From: Deltaproteobacteria bacterium
Lineage (GTDB): Bacteria > Desulfobacterota > Syntrophia > Syntrophales > UBA6807
DNA length: 44,930 bases
Assembly: GCA_016935565.1 (NCBI GenBank)
Contig: JAFGQS010000105.1
Location: 1-44,930 of the forward strand
Reading direction: 5' to 3'
A model generated the notes under the pieces. That model was not told where the DNA came from and ran no database searches. It saw only the letters and a list, made by a program, of their open reading frames with translations. Shown here piece by piece: positions 17,594-26,244 of this stretch (the first letter of the stretch is position 1; each line of letters starts with the position of its first letter). A program made the position numbers and the translations under genes.

Positions 17594-19279
17594 TTACACG
17601 AAACCCTCTTTTTTTAGTTTATCCGCGATATCTTTTTTCAAAGGCTCTTTCATAATCTTGCCTCCTGTCGATACGGGCATTTCATCTATTATTTCAAGTC
17701 GTTCCGGCCACTTATACTTGGTAACATCGTGCTCCCCTAGATATACGGTTAAGTCCTTCAGGGTAATCTTTTCTCCCTTCATGGGGACAACGTACGCACA
17801 GGCTTTTTCGCCGAGGAGTTTATCAGGCATGGGAACAACCGCTATTTCACGTATCTTCGGATGTTTACCCAGTACATCTTCTACCTCTTTTGGGAATACG
17901 TTCTGCCCGCCCCGCAGGATCATGTCTGTACTCCTTCCAACAATTTTGATATTACCCTTTTCGTTTTTGATCCCAAGATCACCGGTATGTTGGTACCCCT
18001 GCTCATCATAACTTTCTGTTGTGAGATCGGGATCATTGTAAAACCCGTGATGCATGGCCCATATCCAGATCTCGCCAACCTCGCTAGGAGGCAGCTCATT
18101 CCCCTGAGCATCGACAATTATATATTCATCGCCAATGGGTGGATCACAGCTGAAATTCAGACAGATCTCCTTGTCATTTTCTGCGATGGATATCATGCCG
18201 GCGCTTGGCACTGACATCGATCCATAAGCACCACTTACGTGGATTCCTTTACCCCATACTTTTTCACCGATTTCAGGGGGCAACGGTGCTCCCGCATAAC
18301 TGAGTGACTTAAGAGAACTCAGATCATATTGATCGAAAAAAGGACTGCTGATGGCACGAATCATTAGTGCAGGATTGGCAAGCCATTTTGTCACATCTTC
18401 TTCCTCTGTCATCTTGCATGCATTCTCCTCGTTAAACTCCGCAAGAAAGATCGATCTGGACCCTGCCATTATGGGAGACCACACTCCCATACACCTTCCC
18501 GTGCCTCCATTCAGGGGCCCGAAAACGAGACCGCTGTCGTATGCACTTAGTCCAATTTTCGAATACCAGTCATGAACAGTGGGGAAAAAAGTCCCGATTG
18601 CTGCCAAACATGCTTTGGGAGCTCCCGTCGTACCACCGCTCGGCACAATGAGATGAGGATCAAAAGGATCGGTCTTAAAAAACCGAAGGTCAGTATCGTC
18701 CCAGATTTCTCTTATTGCCGGATTGAGGAGTTCAGTAAACGACCTTGTTCCTTCCGGGACTGCCTCATCCGGTCTATGAACCACGAAAATGTACTTTAGA
18801 TTGGAATGATTTTTTTGATAATCCAGATGCCATTTTGCTAATTGACGATCACGGTATGATGGAACGATAATGGTTACATCGGGGTTAAGTACTTCAAGGG
18901 TTTCTCTTACATCCTTTTCACCCAATTCCACCTGATTACACGCATAGATCAGTGATAGTTTTGAGGTGAATATTGTCGCATAATAATTCTCTATTACATT
19001 GGGCAGCTGGGTTATGACCATATGCTCCTTTCGTAACCCAAGATTTGCCAAATTGAAGATTATGGTGTTACAGTCATCATACACTTCTTTCCAAGTTTTT
19101 CGTCTCCGTTTATCCTTTTCAAAACCTAGAAACGTATCAACAACCGCTTCTTTATCACCCCAAAGTTCTGCATTTCTCTTGACATAGTCCCAGTAAACCA
19201 TGTCACATACTGGTGCTCCCATTTGTTGAGCTCTTTTCAACATGTTCCAATCGAACAAACCCCAATCGTATCCCCCCAT
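17594..19279 (-). CDS. AMP-binding acyl-CoA/aryl-CoA ligase
   Basis: ANL-superfamily ligase of 561 residues and the first gene of the minus-strand cluster. The P-loop is unusual (VPSGGTTGAPKAC), and the glycine-rich hinge GRSTDMILRGGQNVFPKEVE and A10 TGGKIMKEPL are complete. Its layout is closer to the dihydroxybenzoate/cyclohexanecarboxylate ligase branch than to FadD; the C-terminus TKYKWPERLEIIDEMP is shared in style with the divergent ligase at 20105-21778. The start has a strong site, AAAAAAGGAGGGTCAAA before ATG. A ring or branched acid is a possible substrate, but this is inference. Confidence 0.9.
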   Translation of the reverse strand: MGGYDWGLFDWNMLKRAQQMGAPVCDMVYWDYVKRNAELWGDKEAVVDTFLGFEKDKRRRKTWKEVYDDCNTIIFNLANLGLRKEHMVITQLPNVIENYYATIFTSKLSLIYACNQVELGEKDVRETLEVLNPDVTIIVPSYRDRQLAKWHLDYQKNHSNLKYIFVVHRPDEAVPEGTRSFTELLNPAIREIWDDTDLRFFKTDPFDPHLIVPSGGTTGAPKACLAAIGTFFPTVHDWYSKIGLSAYDSGLVFGPLNGGTGRCMGVWSPIMAGSRSIFLAEFNEENACKMTEEEDVTKWLANPALMIRAISSPFFDQYDLSSLKSLSYAGAPLPPEIGEKVWGKGIHVSGAYGSMSVPSAGMISIAENDKEICLNFSCDPPIGDEYIIVDAQGNELPPSEVGEIWIWAMHHGFYNDPDLTTESYDEQGYQHTGDLGIKNEKGNIKIVGRSTDMILRGGQNVFPKEVEDVLGKHPKIREIAVVPMPDKLLGEKACAYVVPMKGEKITLKDLTVYLGEHDVTKYKWPERLEIIDEMPVSTGGKIMKEPLKKDIADKLKKEGFV

Positions 19280-19386
19280 TTTGACCCTCCTTTTTTGCGA
19301 ATGCTATTGGAATGAACCTCCACATACTGTTGACAAATACTTTAACATTATCATTATCTTTACCCCTATCTTCCGTCTCTAGCATG

Positions 19387-19402
19387 ATCAAGATTCATGC
19401 CA
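19387..19402 (-). promoter_or_regulatory. weak candidate sigma-54 promoter for the catabolic cluster
   Basis: On the minus strand the sequence is TGGCAT, five bases, TTGAT. It agrees with TGGCAC-N5-TTGCW except for the final C of the -12 GC, which is normally well conserved. It lies about 95 bp upstream of the first ligase start and would fit control by the cluster's own sigma-54 response regulator. The mismatch makes it only a suggestion. Confidence 0.25.
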
Positions 19403-19568
19403 GCAATTCATATGTAAATAACAGATTGATAATTCTACATTTTTAAACATTTCGAATGCTCCTGGCACATTATGACTAACGCATTTAATTCAGTGGTATA
19501 CACGGCAGATAGGTTTATAAGTATGGAAAAGTGACTTATTTAAGTTGCTTCGGAAAGGAATACAGACA

Positions 19569-19605
19569 TGTAGCATATGATTCATTGCTGTAGCATATGA
19601 TTCAT
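19569..19605 (+). repeat. two direct copies of a 17-bp sequence, 20-bp period
   Basis: TGTAGCATATGATTCAT occurs at 19569-19585 and again at 19589-19605, exactly 20 bp apart, so both copies lie on nearly the same face of the helix. The core CATATG is palindromic. This looks like a paired operator for a regulator acting on one or both divergent ligase promoters. No known family binding site was recognised. Confidence 0.7.
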
Positions 19606-20104
19606 CCTCTTCGAAAGCTTACATTTTGATAGCGTAAGATCTTTTGTGTGAATTCATGAAGTCATAGAAAAAAAGGCGTTTTCCCTTTGCAAAAGATTGA
19701 GCTTAAAATCTATGAAAAAAGGAGAAAGCACGATTAGAGTTTAAATTAGCGTACCTGAAATAAAAACTTACACTAGAAATAAAGTCTCATTATAGGGCAA
19801 ATATGAGGGTTTAAGGGATGGTTTGGTGGGGTTGATCGTGCACATTATTAATCATGTATTACTCAGATCATATTAATAATACAATATCAATGCTGACTAT
19901 TGAAGATGTGAGCTTCGGCCTATCTTAAATGACATGCTACCCGTTTCAACTTGATTCCCTAATTGCAATTCTATATAATCCCCTCCGGGGGCGAAACTCG
20001 GAAGATTGTATTTTCAATCATCAATGCAATCTTCTCACGCCAAGGCTTTTCTCAAGTTTACTGCTTATAATTTTTCAACACTAACAAGAATAAGGAGGAT
20101 ACCT

Positions 20105-21778
20105 ATGATTCTGGCATCTCAGGAAATGATTACTGAATGGACGGATAAAGGAGTATGGGGAACAAAGACACTCATCGATTATTTTAAGGATAATGTGCGC
20201 AGAGACCCCGACACAGTATGCCTTGTCGATCCCCTGAACAAGGAATCCCTGGTAGGTCTGAAACCTGAACGATTGACTTTTAAGGAACTCGACACTGCCG
20301 CTGATGCAACAGCCGAGGCGCTCCTCGCGAGGGGCTTCAAAAGGGACGACATCATTCTGGTTCAACTGCCCAACTGCTGGGAATTGGCCATGCTCTATCT
20401 CGCAATCACAAGGGCGGGGGCATTGATATCTCCTATGCCGATGCAGTGGCGTACATCTGAAATAGACTATTTACTGGGTTTGACGAAAGCCCGGGGTTTT
20501 ATTACCGTTGAAGAATTTCATGGCTTCAAGCATAAGGAGATGGTGGAAAAACTTCAAACAAAATTTTCCCATCTGAAGCAGATCATCACTTTGGAGGAAC
20601 TCAGGGAGATGACGAAAGGCCCTGTAAAGGGAGTGCTTGACGACATTACAATTGACGCCAATGAAGTCTTTACTCTCTGCTGGTCTTCCGGTACCGAGGC
20701 CGAGCCGAAAGGATGTCCGCTGAGTCATAATAACTGGTTGATGCAGGGGAAGTTTCAGTACGAAACGGCACCCATGAAACCAGGCTACAACCTTATCACT
20801 GCAGGCCCTTTAGTCAACATGGCCTCCATTGGAACGGTATTTATTCCATGGCTCATGTCGGGCGGAAAATTCGTGCTGCATCATCCCTTTGACGGACCTA
20901 CATTTATCAAGCAACTCATTGTAGAAGAGATTCAGTATACACTCCTTGTGCCCGCCGTCGTTAACGCCCTTCTGAAGCATCCTCAGGTTGATCATTTTGA
21001 CCTCAGCAGGATGAAGGCCATCACCATCGGTTCGGCACCTCCCTCTCTCTGGTCCGTGCAGGAACTTAAACGGAGGTGGGGAATCGAGTTTGCGAATATC
21101 TGGGGTCAGAATGAATCAACGGCCAATGTAGCAGGTCCCAGCGATATTCCTGATCTTGAGATGCGCCTGGACCATTTTCCCCATTACGGGAAACCCGGAT
21201 CAAAGTGGACTGACGTGTCACCGCTCCGGAAACACTTTCGGCTCAAAGTTATCAATCCGTTAACGAATGAGGAGGTAAGTGATGAAGGTGCCGTGGGCGA
21301 ATTATGGTACAGGGGTCCGAACGTTATTCCCGGATACTTCAAGAAGCCTGACATTACAGAGAAAGCGTTTGATGAAGGGGGCTTTTTCAATACGGGAGAT
21401 CTCTTTCAGATAAAAGACAATGACTGTATAGGCTTTTTCGACAGAACCAAGGATATCATCATTCGCGGTGGCTTCAATATCAGTGCCCAGGAGGTTGAAA
21501 ATGTTCTGTTGGGATATCCTAATATACTCGATGTCGCGGCGGTTGCCATGCCCGACGAAGTTCTGGGGGAGAAAGTGTGCGTCTATGTGGTTCCGAAAGG
21601 AGATGAAAAAATCACCTTGCAAGACATTTCTTCATTTATGACTGAAAAGGGCATTGCGAAGTACAAAATTCCGGAACGTATTGAAATAACGAACGCCATA
21701 CCCCGTAATCCCGTGGGTAAAATCCTGAAAGTTCAACTCAGGGAAGATATCAGGGAAAAACTGGGGGCTGCATCGTAA
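20105..21778 (+). CDS. AMP-binding acyl-CoA ligase (cyclohexanecarboxylate/DhbE-like branch)
   Basis: ANL-superfamily ligase of 557 residues from the ATG at 20105, which has AAGGAGG 6 nt upstream; the longer frame from 20006 lacks such a site. The P-loop is divergent, WSSGTEAEPKG (193-203), with Glu-Ala-Glu in place of the usual Thr-Gly-Xaa. The hinge DRTKDIIIRGGFNISAQEVE and A10 NPVGKILKVQL with the catalytic Lys are intact. This pattern is common in ligases annotated as cyclohexanecarboxylate- or dihydroxybenzoate-type. It is transcribed away from the main catabolic cluster across a shared regulatory region. Confidence 0.92.
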   Translation: MILASQEMITEWTDKGVWGTKTLIDYFKDNVRRDPDTVCLVDPLNKESLVGLKPERLTFKELDTAADATAEALLARGFKRDDIILVQLPNCWELAMLYLAITRAGALISPMPMQWRTSEIDYLLGLTKARGFITVEEFHGFKHKEMVEKLQTKFSHLKQIITLEELREMTKGPVKGVLDDITIDANEVFTLCWSSGTEAEPKGCPLSHNNWLMQGKFQYETAPMKPGYNLITAGPLVNMASIGTVFIPWLMSGGKFVLHHPFDGPTFIKQLIVEEIQYTLLVPAVVNALLKHPQVDHFDLSRMKAITIGSAPPSLWSVQELKRRWGIEFANIWGQNESTANVAGPSDIPDLEMRLDHFPHYGKPGSKWTDVSPLRKHFRLKVINPLTNEEVSDEGAVGELWYRGPNVIPGYFKKPDITEKAFDEGGFFNTGDLFQIKDNDCIGFFDRTKDIIIRGGFNISAQEVENVLLGYPNILDVAAVAMPDEVLGEKVCVYVVPKGDEKITLQDISSFMTEKGIAKYKIPERIEITNAIPRNPVGKILKVQLREDIREKLGAAS

Positions 21779-21837
21779 CCAGACAGATTCGGTGGGTTCA
21801 TATGGAGACAACCGAAAAGTATGGCGATGAGAGGAAC

Positions 21838-22219
21838 ATGCATTATGTAGCAGAAACACCGGGATATTTTGAAACACTTGGAGGGGAGCGTCGAAATCGT
21901 AAAAAAGATGGGCCTCAAGGCTGTAGACTTACGGCCACGCAATGCAAAATTGATGTTACCCATCAAGCAGAACAGGAACCACATCGGGACCATTTATGCA
22001 GGGTCAATCTTTACTCCAGGGGAGATGGCAGGAGGGGTAATCTTTCTTGTGTCATTCGACTACGAGAAATTTTACCCCATTGTAAAGGAGATTACAATCC
22101 GCTACACGCGTCCAGCTACGACAGATATGACAGTTGAAGTTGAAATGACGGACGAGAAGGTTACTCGATTTCTGAAGACATTGGAGTAGACAGGCAAGGC
22201 GGATTGGAATATGAGTCCT
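21838..22219 (+). pseudogene. broken hotdog-fold thioesterase (DUF4442-like)
   Basis: The middle frame (TTG 21869 to stop 22189) encodes KHLEGSVEIVKKMG, DLRPRNAKLMLPI, NRNHIGTIYAGSIFTPGE and FYPIVKEITIRYTRPA, a DUF4442/PaaI-like hotdog thioesterase. The natural N-terminus (MHYVAETPGYF) lies in another frame and joins at the T run near 21867-21870, so one extra T seems to shift the frame. At the other end a TAG (22187-22189) interrupts, and the same frame goes on with TGKADWNM, as relatives do (GKADF). Two lesions argue for a pseudogene rather than a read error. It follows the ligase gene by about 60 bp and could have removed its CoA ester. Confidence 0.65.
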
Positions 22220-22272
22220 TCTATTTTCTATCTGAAACTTATTGATTATTTCTTCCCGCTTGAACCGATGCA

Positions 22273-22635
22273 CTACATCACCATCATCTCTATAAGACGT
22301 GCACCTATGCGGAGTGCCGTGTCATAGACCGTCAGTTCCCCGATGCCTTTAATGCCACCGATGGTTGACTCCACAGTATCGAAGAGTTCTTCAAAGGAAG
22401 CAGCACTCTCCAACCGATCAATTTCCTGAAGCAATCTATGCCGACTCTTTTCTAAAATAGCCCGCGGAATTCGGCGCTGGTGATTGAGCCGTTTTCCACT
22501 CGGACCCTGAGCGATCGCAGCTAAAGAGACGGCATCGACAAACGACGGTTGGATGGCGTACCACCATAACTCTTTCTCGGCAGCTTTACGATGCCGCTTA
22601 ATGTAATCATTTACGATTGCGCTTAGGTTGCTCAT
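22273..22635 (-). CDS. small helix-hairpin-helix-like hypothetical protein
   Basis: About 120 residues from the ATG at 22635 (a TTG at 22650 would add five). The sequence is rich in charged helices (KRHRKAAEKELWWYAIQ, KSRHRLLQEIDRL) and ends with IGGIKGIGELTVYDTALRIGARL, a helix-hairpin-helix-type segment. Similar segments occur in uncharacterised small proteins, often of mobile regions, where more residues normally follow. Here a stop comes after MMVM, so the C-terminus may be lost. It lies tail to tail with the broken thioesterase gene. No enzymatic function can be named. Confidence 0.55.
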   Translation of the reverse strand: MSNLSAIVNDYIKRHRKAAEKELWWYAIQPSFVDAVSLAAIAQGPSGKRLNHQRRIPRAILEKSRHRLLQEIDRLESAASFEELFDTVESTIGGIKGIGELTVYDTALRIGARLIEMMVM

Positions 22636-22650
22636 TATTAAGGCTAACAA

Positions 22651-23100
22651 TGTCTATAGTTTCTTGATAAAAACCTAAATACGGCAAATCTGTAATATAA
22701 GACCACTCAAAGATACCTTTGTTCGGATTATTGCCTTTTTCTTATACTTACGTCTGAAAAGCTTATGAATCGTTCTGATACTATCCGCAATAACAGAGAT
22801 GTGTCGCAGATGAATTTGGAATCCCCCACCGAAAAGCATAATTACAGAAACACAGTTAATGAAGTTTGTCAATAATTATTGAGATAACGCATTGAAAGGA
22901 TATACAAATACCGTCGAAAGAATGTTGCCGAGATTTAGATTACAAATATCTTGCCTATGCCTTTACAGAGAAAGTTCAGTATTAATCAAGGTTGGAAATC
23001 AGGTTAGAAACGTCTTTTTTAACCATAAAGAAATGGGCTGCGAATATCTTGTAACCCTTTTTATGTGCTTACATAATGCTTACATTTCTTTTAATGCAAC
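22651..23100 (-). other. non-coding stretch between the small protein and tRNA-Leu
   Basis: About 450 bp of AT-rich DNA. Short frames exist on both strands but have no ribosome site and no recognisable domain. A second copy of the motif GTAACCCTTTTT (near 23050) faces the AAAAAAGGGTTAC arm of the tRNA terminator. No integrase, transposase or att repeat was recognised. Confidence 0.5.
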
Positions 23101-23101
23101 A

Positions 23102-23136
23102 AAAAAGGGTTACAGCTAAATTAACTGAAACCCTTG
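23102..23136 (-). terminator. rho-independent terminator of tRNA-Leu
   Basis: On the minus strand AAGGGTTTCAG is followed by a 9-nt loop and CTGTAACCCTT, then TTTT. This is a stem of about 10 pairs with one bulge or mismatch and a T tract, starting 8 bp past the CCA end of the tRNA. Confidence 0.85.
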
Positions 23137-23143
23137 ATTATAA

Positions 23144-23231
23144 TGGTGCCTGGGGAGAGAATCGAACTCTCACGATCTCAAGGATCGAGGGATTTTAAGT
23201 CCCTTGCGTCTACCAATTCCGCCACCCAGGC
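23144..23231 (-). tRNA. tRNA-Leu (anticodon UAA)
   Basis: 88 nt including an encoded CCA. The acceptor stem pairs GCCTGGG with CCCAGGC. The D arm contains GGAATTGGTAGACGC. The anticodon stem AGGGA/TCCCT encloses the loop CTTAAAA, giving anticodon TAA. A long class II variable arm (CGATCCTTGAGATCG) is typical of leucine tRNAs. The T arm GAGAGTTCGATTCTCTC is complete. A perfectly spaced promoter lies upstream and a terminator downstream, so this is a single-gene unit. Confidence 0.98.
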
Positions 23232-23254
23232 ACGCATTCTTGAATGTGCTCAAA

Positions 23255-23283
23255 TTTATAGTATGTTTGAAATATCATGTCAA
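23255..23283 (-). promoter_or_regulatory. sigma-70 promoter of tRNA-Leu
   Basis: Minus strand TTGACA (23283-23278), 17-bp spacer, TATAAA (23260-23255). The expected transcription start is about 17 nt before the mature tRNA 5' end. Confidence 0.85.
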
Positions 23284-23567
23284 TATTTTAATTGCTTATT
23301 TCAACAAGTCACCACTCGTCCAGGGCCTTACCATTATTGACTTTACCCTTTTTAAAATCTTTTAGTACCTTGTCTTACTTCATCTTGCATCGCGCGTCTC
23401 TTCACATACAACAATTGAAGGATCAAGAACGATACTACTTGAAGGCCGGTGCAGCTATATGATACATAAGCCCTCGAGGCCTTTAATCATTGATAAGAAC
23501 CACTCCTGACATGGATAATGCTTAACGACCGCTTTCGCGATAACGAGAGATAAGGAGCCGTATTGTA

Positions 23568-24893
23568 ATGAGAGAAGTTGATATGATTATATCGAAAGGC
23601 AGAATTCTTCTATTAGACGATAACGACTCAATCATCAAAGACGGATCGATTGCCATCGATGGTGATTCCATCGCCGCAGTGGGAGAATCAGTGGATATTG
23701 AATCACAATACACGGGACGCAGGAAAATAGACGCGTCAGGCTGTCTGGTCATGCCCGGACTCATCAACTGTCATACCCATGCCGCTATGACCTGTTTCAG
23801 GGGAATAGCAGATGACATGGAACTCATGGACTGGCTCAATAATTACATTTTCCCCGCAGAAGCAAAAAATGTCGATCCGGATCTTGCCTACTGGGGGAGT
23901 CTTCTCGCCTGTGCAGAAATGATCAAATCGGTGACAACCACATTCTGTGATATGTATATCTTCGAAGATGAGACGGCAAGGGCTGCAAAAGAAGCTGGAA
24001 TACGATGCCTCCTCGGAGAGGTTCTATTCGACTTTCCGTCACCAAATGTTAAAACACCGTCGGAAGGCCTGGAATATACCCGTATGCTCATTGAAAAGTG
24101 GGCCGATGATCCGCTAGTCAATATCCTTGTCGAGCCGCATGCACTCTATACCTGCTCCCCTACCCTTCTTAAAGACGCCAAGGCATTGGCCGATCAATAC
24201 AATGTTCCCGTTGCAACGCATCTTCTTGAAAACAGGGGCGAACAGGAACAATTGCAGAAACTATTCGGTGTTAAAGCGACTCACTTTCTGAAAGATATCG
24301 GCTATCTTGATGAACGTTTCTTTGCATTTCATTGTGTCTGCATGGACGATGAAGACATAAAGATTTTTGCCGATCACGGATGTAAGGTCGTTCACAATCC
24401 GGAAAGCAATATGAAGCTTGCATCAGGTGTTGCACCCATCTCCAGTATGATTAAACGGGGTGTCGTGGTAGGACTCGGAACGGACGGATGCGCAAGCAAC
24501 AATAATCTCGACATGTTACAGGAAATGGATACGGCGGCGAAACTTGAGAAAGTCGAGCGTCTCGATCCGACGGTCATGTCTGCGCGAACGGTAATACGAA
24601 TGGCAACCTGTAACGGAGCAAAAGTCCTCGGCATGGAGAACCATGTCGGCTCACTGAAGGCCAGCATGAAAGCGGATATCATTATACTCGATCTGAATAA
24701 ACCTCATCTGACGCCCCTGTACAATGAGTATTCCCATCTCGCGTATGCCGTTAACGGCTCCGATGTGGATACCGCCATTATTAACGGTACGGTTGTCATG
24801 GAAAATAGAAAACTCACGACTATTGACGAAAATGAGGCAATGGCACAGGTACGGAAAATAGCTGAACGCATAAAAAAGAGTCTGGAAGAATGA
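23568..24893 (+). CDS. amidohydrolase, MTA/SAH deaminase family (copy 1)
   Basis: Metal-dependent TIM-barrel amidohydrolase of 441 residues, related to 5'-methylthioadenosine/S-adenosylhomocysteine deaminase and the triazine hydrolases (AtzB/TrzN). Visible ligands are H69 and H71 (NCHTH), H218, H255 (FAFHCVCMDD) and D306 ([11 protein letters not shown]); H191 (VEPHALYTCS) is the substrate-side His. The usual HLAET after beta-strand 5 is THLLEN here, keeping Glu (E221) but losing Ala and Thr. Start ATG has AAGGAG 11 nt upstream. It forms an operon with a close paralogue 3 bp downstream. The substrate is probably a purine nucleoside or related aminated ring, but this is not settled. Confidence 0.9.
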   Translation: MREVDMIISKGRILLLDDNDSIIKDGSIAIDGDSIAAVGESVDIESQYTGRRKIDASGCLVMPGLINCHTHAAMTCFRGIADDMELMDWLNNYIFPAEAKNVDPDLAYWGSLLACAEMIKSVTTTFCDMYIFEDETARAAKEAGIRCLLGEVLFDFPSPNVKTPSEGLEYTRMLIEKWADDPLVNILVEPHALYTCSPTLLKDAKALADQYNVPVATHLLENRGEQEQLQKLFGVKATHFLKDIGYLDERFFAFHCVCMDDEDIKIFADHGCKVVHNPESNMKLASGVAPISSMIKRGVVVGLGTDGCASNNNLDMLQEMDTAAKLEKVERLDPTVMSARTVIRMATCNGAKVLGMENHVGSLKASMKADIIILDLNKPHLTPLYNEYSHLAYAVNGSDVDTAIINGTVVMENRKLTTIDENEAMAQVRKIAERIKKSLEE

Positions 24894-24896
24894 ATC

Positions 24897-26231
24897 ATGA
24901 CTGAAGAACTCGACATCCTTATCACCGGGGGTACGGTACTGACCATGTCGGACACGTTTGATGTCATCGAGAATCCCGCCATTGGAATCAAAGACGGTAC
25001 AATCCGCTTTATCAAAACGGTTGACAACTTACTCACGCATCAATATACCGCCCGAGAAATTCTTGACGCATCGCACTCGGTTATTATGCCGGGATTGATT
25101 AATACACACACCCATCTACCCATGGTCTGTTTCAGGGGACTTGCTGACGATCTTCCACTCATGGAATGGCTGAACAATTACATCTTCCCTGCAGAAGCAA
25201 AATATGTCAACAGAGACATGGTTTACTACGGTTCCATGCTTGCCATTGCCGAGATGGTTCTATCGGGAACTACAACCTTCTGCGATGGTTATTTTTACGA
25301 AAGCAGTGTTGCCCTTGCCGCCATCGATACGGGGATGAGGGCTATGCCCTGCCAGGGTTTTATCGATTTCCCCACATCGGATAATTCCGACCCCTCAAAA
25401 AATGCACGGATTGGCGAAGCGTTTATTGAAAAATGGGCCGGTGTTTCACCGTTGATTTCTCCGGCATTTTTTTGCCATTCGCCGTACACCTGTTCTCCGG
25501 ATACGCTCTCAGGCATCAAAAAAATAGCAAGGACTGCCGGAATATTATACTTTATCCATCTGGCAGAAACTCGTGACGAAATAACGACCATACAGGACAA
25601 ATACGGTAACACGCCGGTCCGCCACCTCTATGATCTCGGTGTCCTTGACGATAAAACGGTCGGCGTTCACTGTAACTGGGTCGATGATGAAGAGATACAG
25701 ATCCTCGCCGATTGCGGTACGAAGGTATCTCATAATCCTGAAAGCTCAATGAAGCTTGCGGCCGGGGTCGCACCGATCCCCCGGATGATGGAACGGGGAA
25801 TCACCGTGGGACTAGGAACGGACGGCTGTGCGAGTAACAACGATCTCGACCTGCTGGCTGAAATGGATACAACGGCAAAGATTCACAAGGTCACGTCCAT
25901 GGACCCGACGGTCATGGATGCACAAACGGTTGTGAAAATGGCAACCCGCGACGGCGCTAAAGTCCTGGGACTTGAAGACAGAATCGGCTCAATCGAGGTC
26001 GGCAAATGTGCGGACATCATCATCCTCGACATGAATAAACCCCACCTGACACCTCTCTACAATCATTATTCGCACCTCGTTTATGCCGCATCCGGTTATG
26101 ATGTAACAACAGTCATTATCGACGGGAAAATCGTCATGCGGAATCGAGATCTTGTCACCATCGATGTTGAAGATGTCATGGAGCAGGTACGAAAGATTGG
26201 TGAGAACATCCGGAAAGATCGATCTCCCTGA
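24897..26231 (+). CDS. amidohydrolase, MTA/SAH deaminase family (copy 2)
   Basis: 444-residue paralogue of the preceding gene, sharing long blocks ([10 protein letters not shown], HNPESxMKLAxGVAPI, [11 protein letters not shown], [17 protein letters not shown]). Metal ligands are H71, H73, H221, H258 and D309, with E224 in the canonical HLAET motif and H194 in [10 protein letters not shown]. This copy therefore looks like the standard deaminase and copy 1 like the diverged one. ATG follows the stop of copy 1 by three bases, so translation is likely coupled. The gene converges on the pilus locus with only 13 bp between. Confidence 0.9.
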   Translation: MTEELDILITGGTVLTMSDTFDVIENPAIGIKDGTIRFIKTVDNLLTHQYTAREILDASHSVIMPGLINTHTHLPMVCFRGLADDLPLMEWLNNYIFPAEAKYVNRDMVYYGSMLAIAEMVLSGTTTFCDGYFYESSVALAAIDTGMRAMPCQGFIDFPTSDNSDPSKNARIGEAFIEKWAGVSPLISPAFFCHSPYTCSPDTLSGIKKIARTAGILYFIHLAETRDEITTIQDKYGNTPVRHLYDLGVLDDKTVGVHCNWVDDEEIQILADCGTKVSHNPESSMKLAAGVAPIPRMMERGITVGLGTDGCASNNDLDLLAEMDTTAKIHKVTSMDPTVMDAQTVVKMATRDGAKVLGLEDRIGSIEVGKCADIIILDMNKPHLTPLYNHYSHLVYAASGYDVTTVIIDGKIVMRNRDLVTIDVEDVMEQVRKIGENIRKDRSP

Positions 26232-26244
26232 GCAAGACAAAGCT

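Larger units (their letters stand above)
19280..20104 (+). other. intergenic region between divergent ligase genes
   Basis: 825 bp without a convincing gene. It must contain the promoters for the minus-strand catabolic cluster and for the plus-strand ligase. Visible elements are a 20-bp-period direct repeat (19569-19605), a weak -24/-12 match on the minus strand (19387-19402), and the plus-strand ribosome site AAGGAGG just before the ATG at 20105. No coding remnants were recognised. Confidence 0.6.

Noticed and set aside
19829-19845. TGGGGT-N5-GTGCA as a sigma-54 promoter of the plus-strand ligase
   Set aside because: The -24 half fits poorly and the leader would be about 250 nt.
20006-20104. 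Longer N-terminus of the ligase starting at 20006
   Set aside because: No ribosome site there, whereas AAGGAGG stands just before the ATG at 20105.
22675-22872. Minus-strand frame of 65 codons
   Set aside because: Composition not protein-like and no start signal; no match to a known transposase.
22892-23119. Plus-strand open frame of 75 codons upstream of the tRNA
   Set aside because: No ribosome site, no domain, and it runs through the tRNA terminator; judged spurious.
23147-23175. tRNA-Leu 3' end as an att site
   Set aside because: No second copy of the 3' end and no integrase gene was seen in the window.
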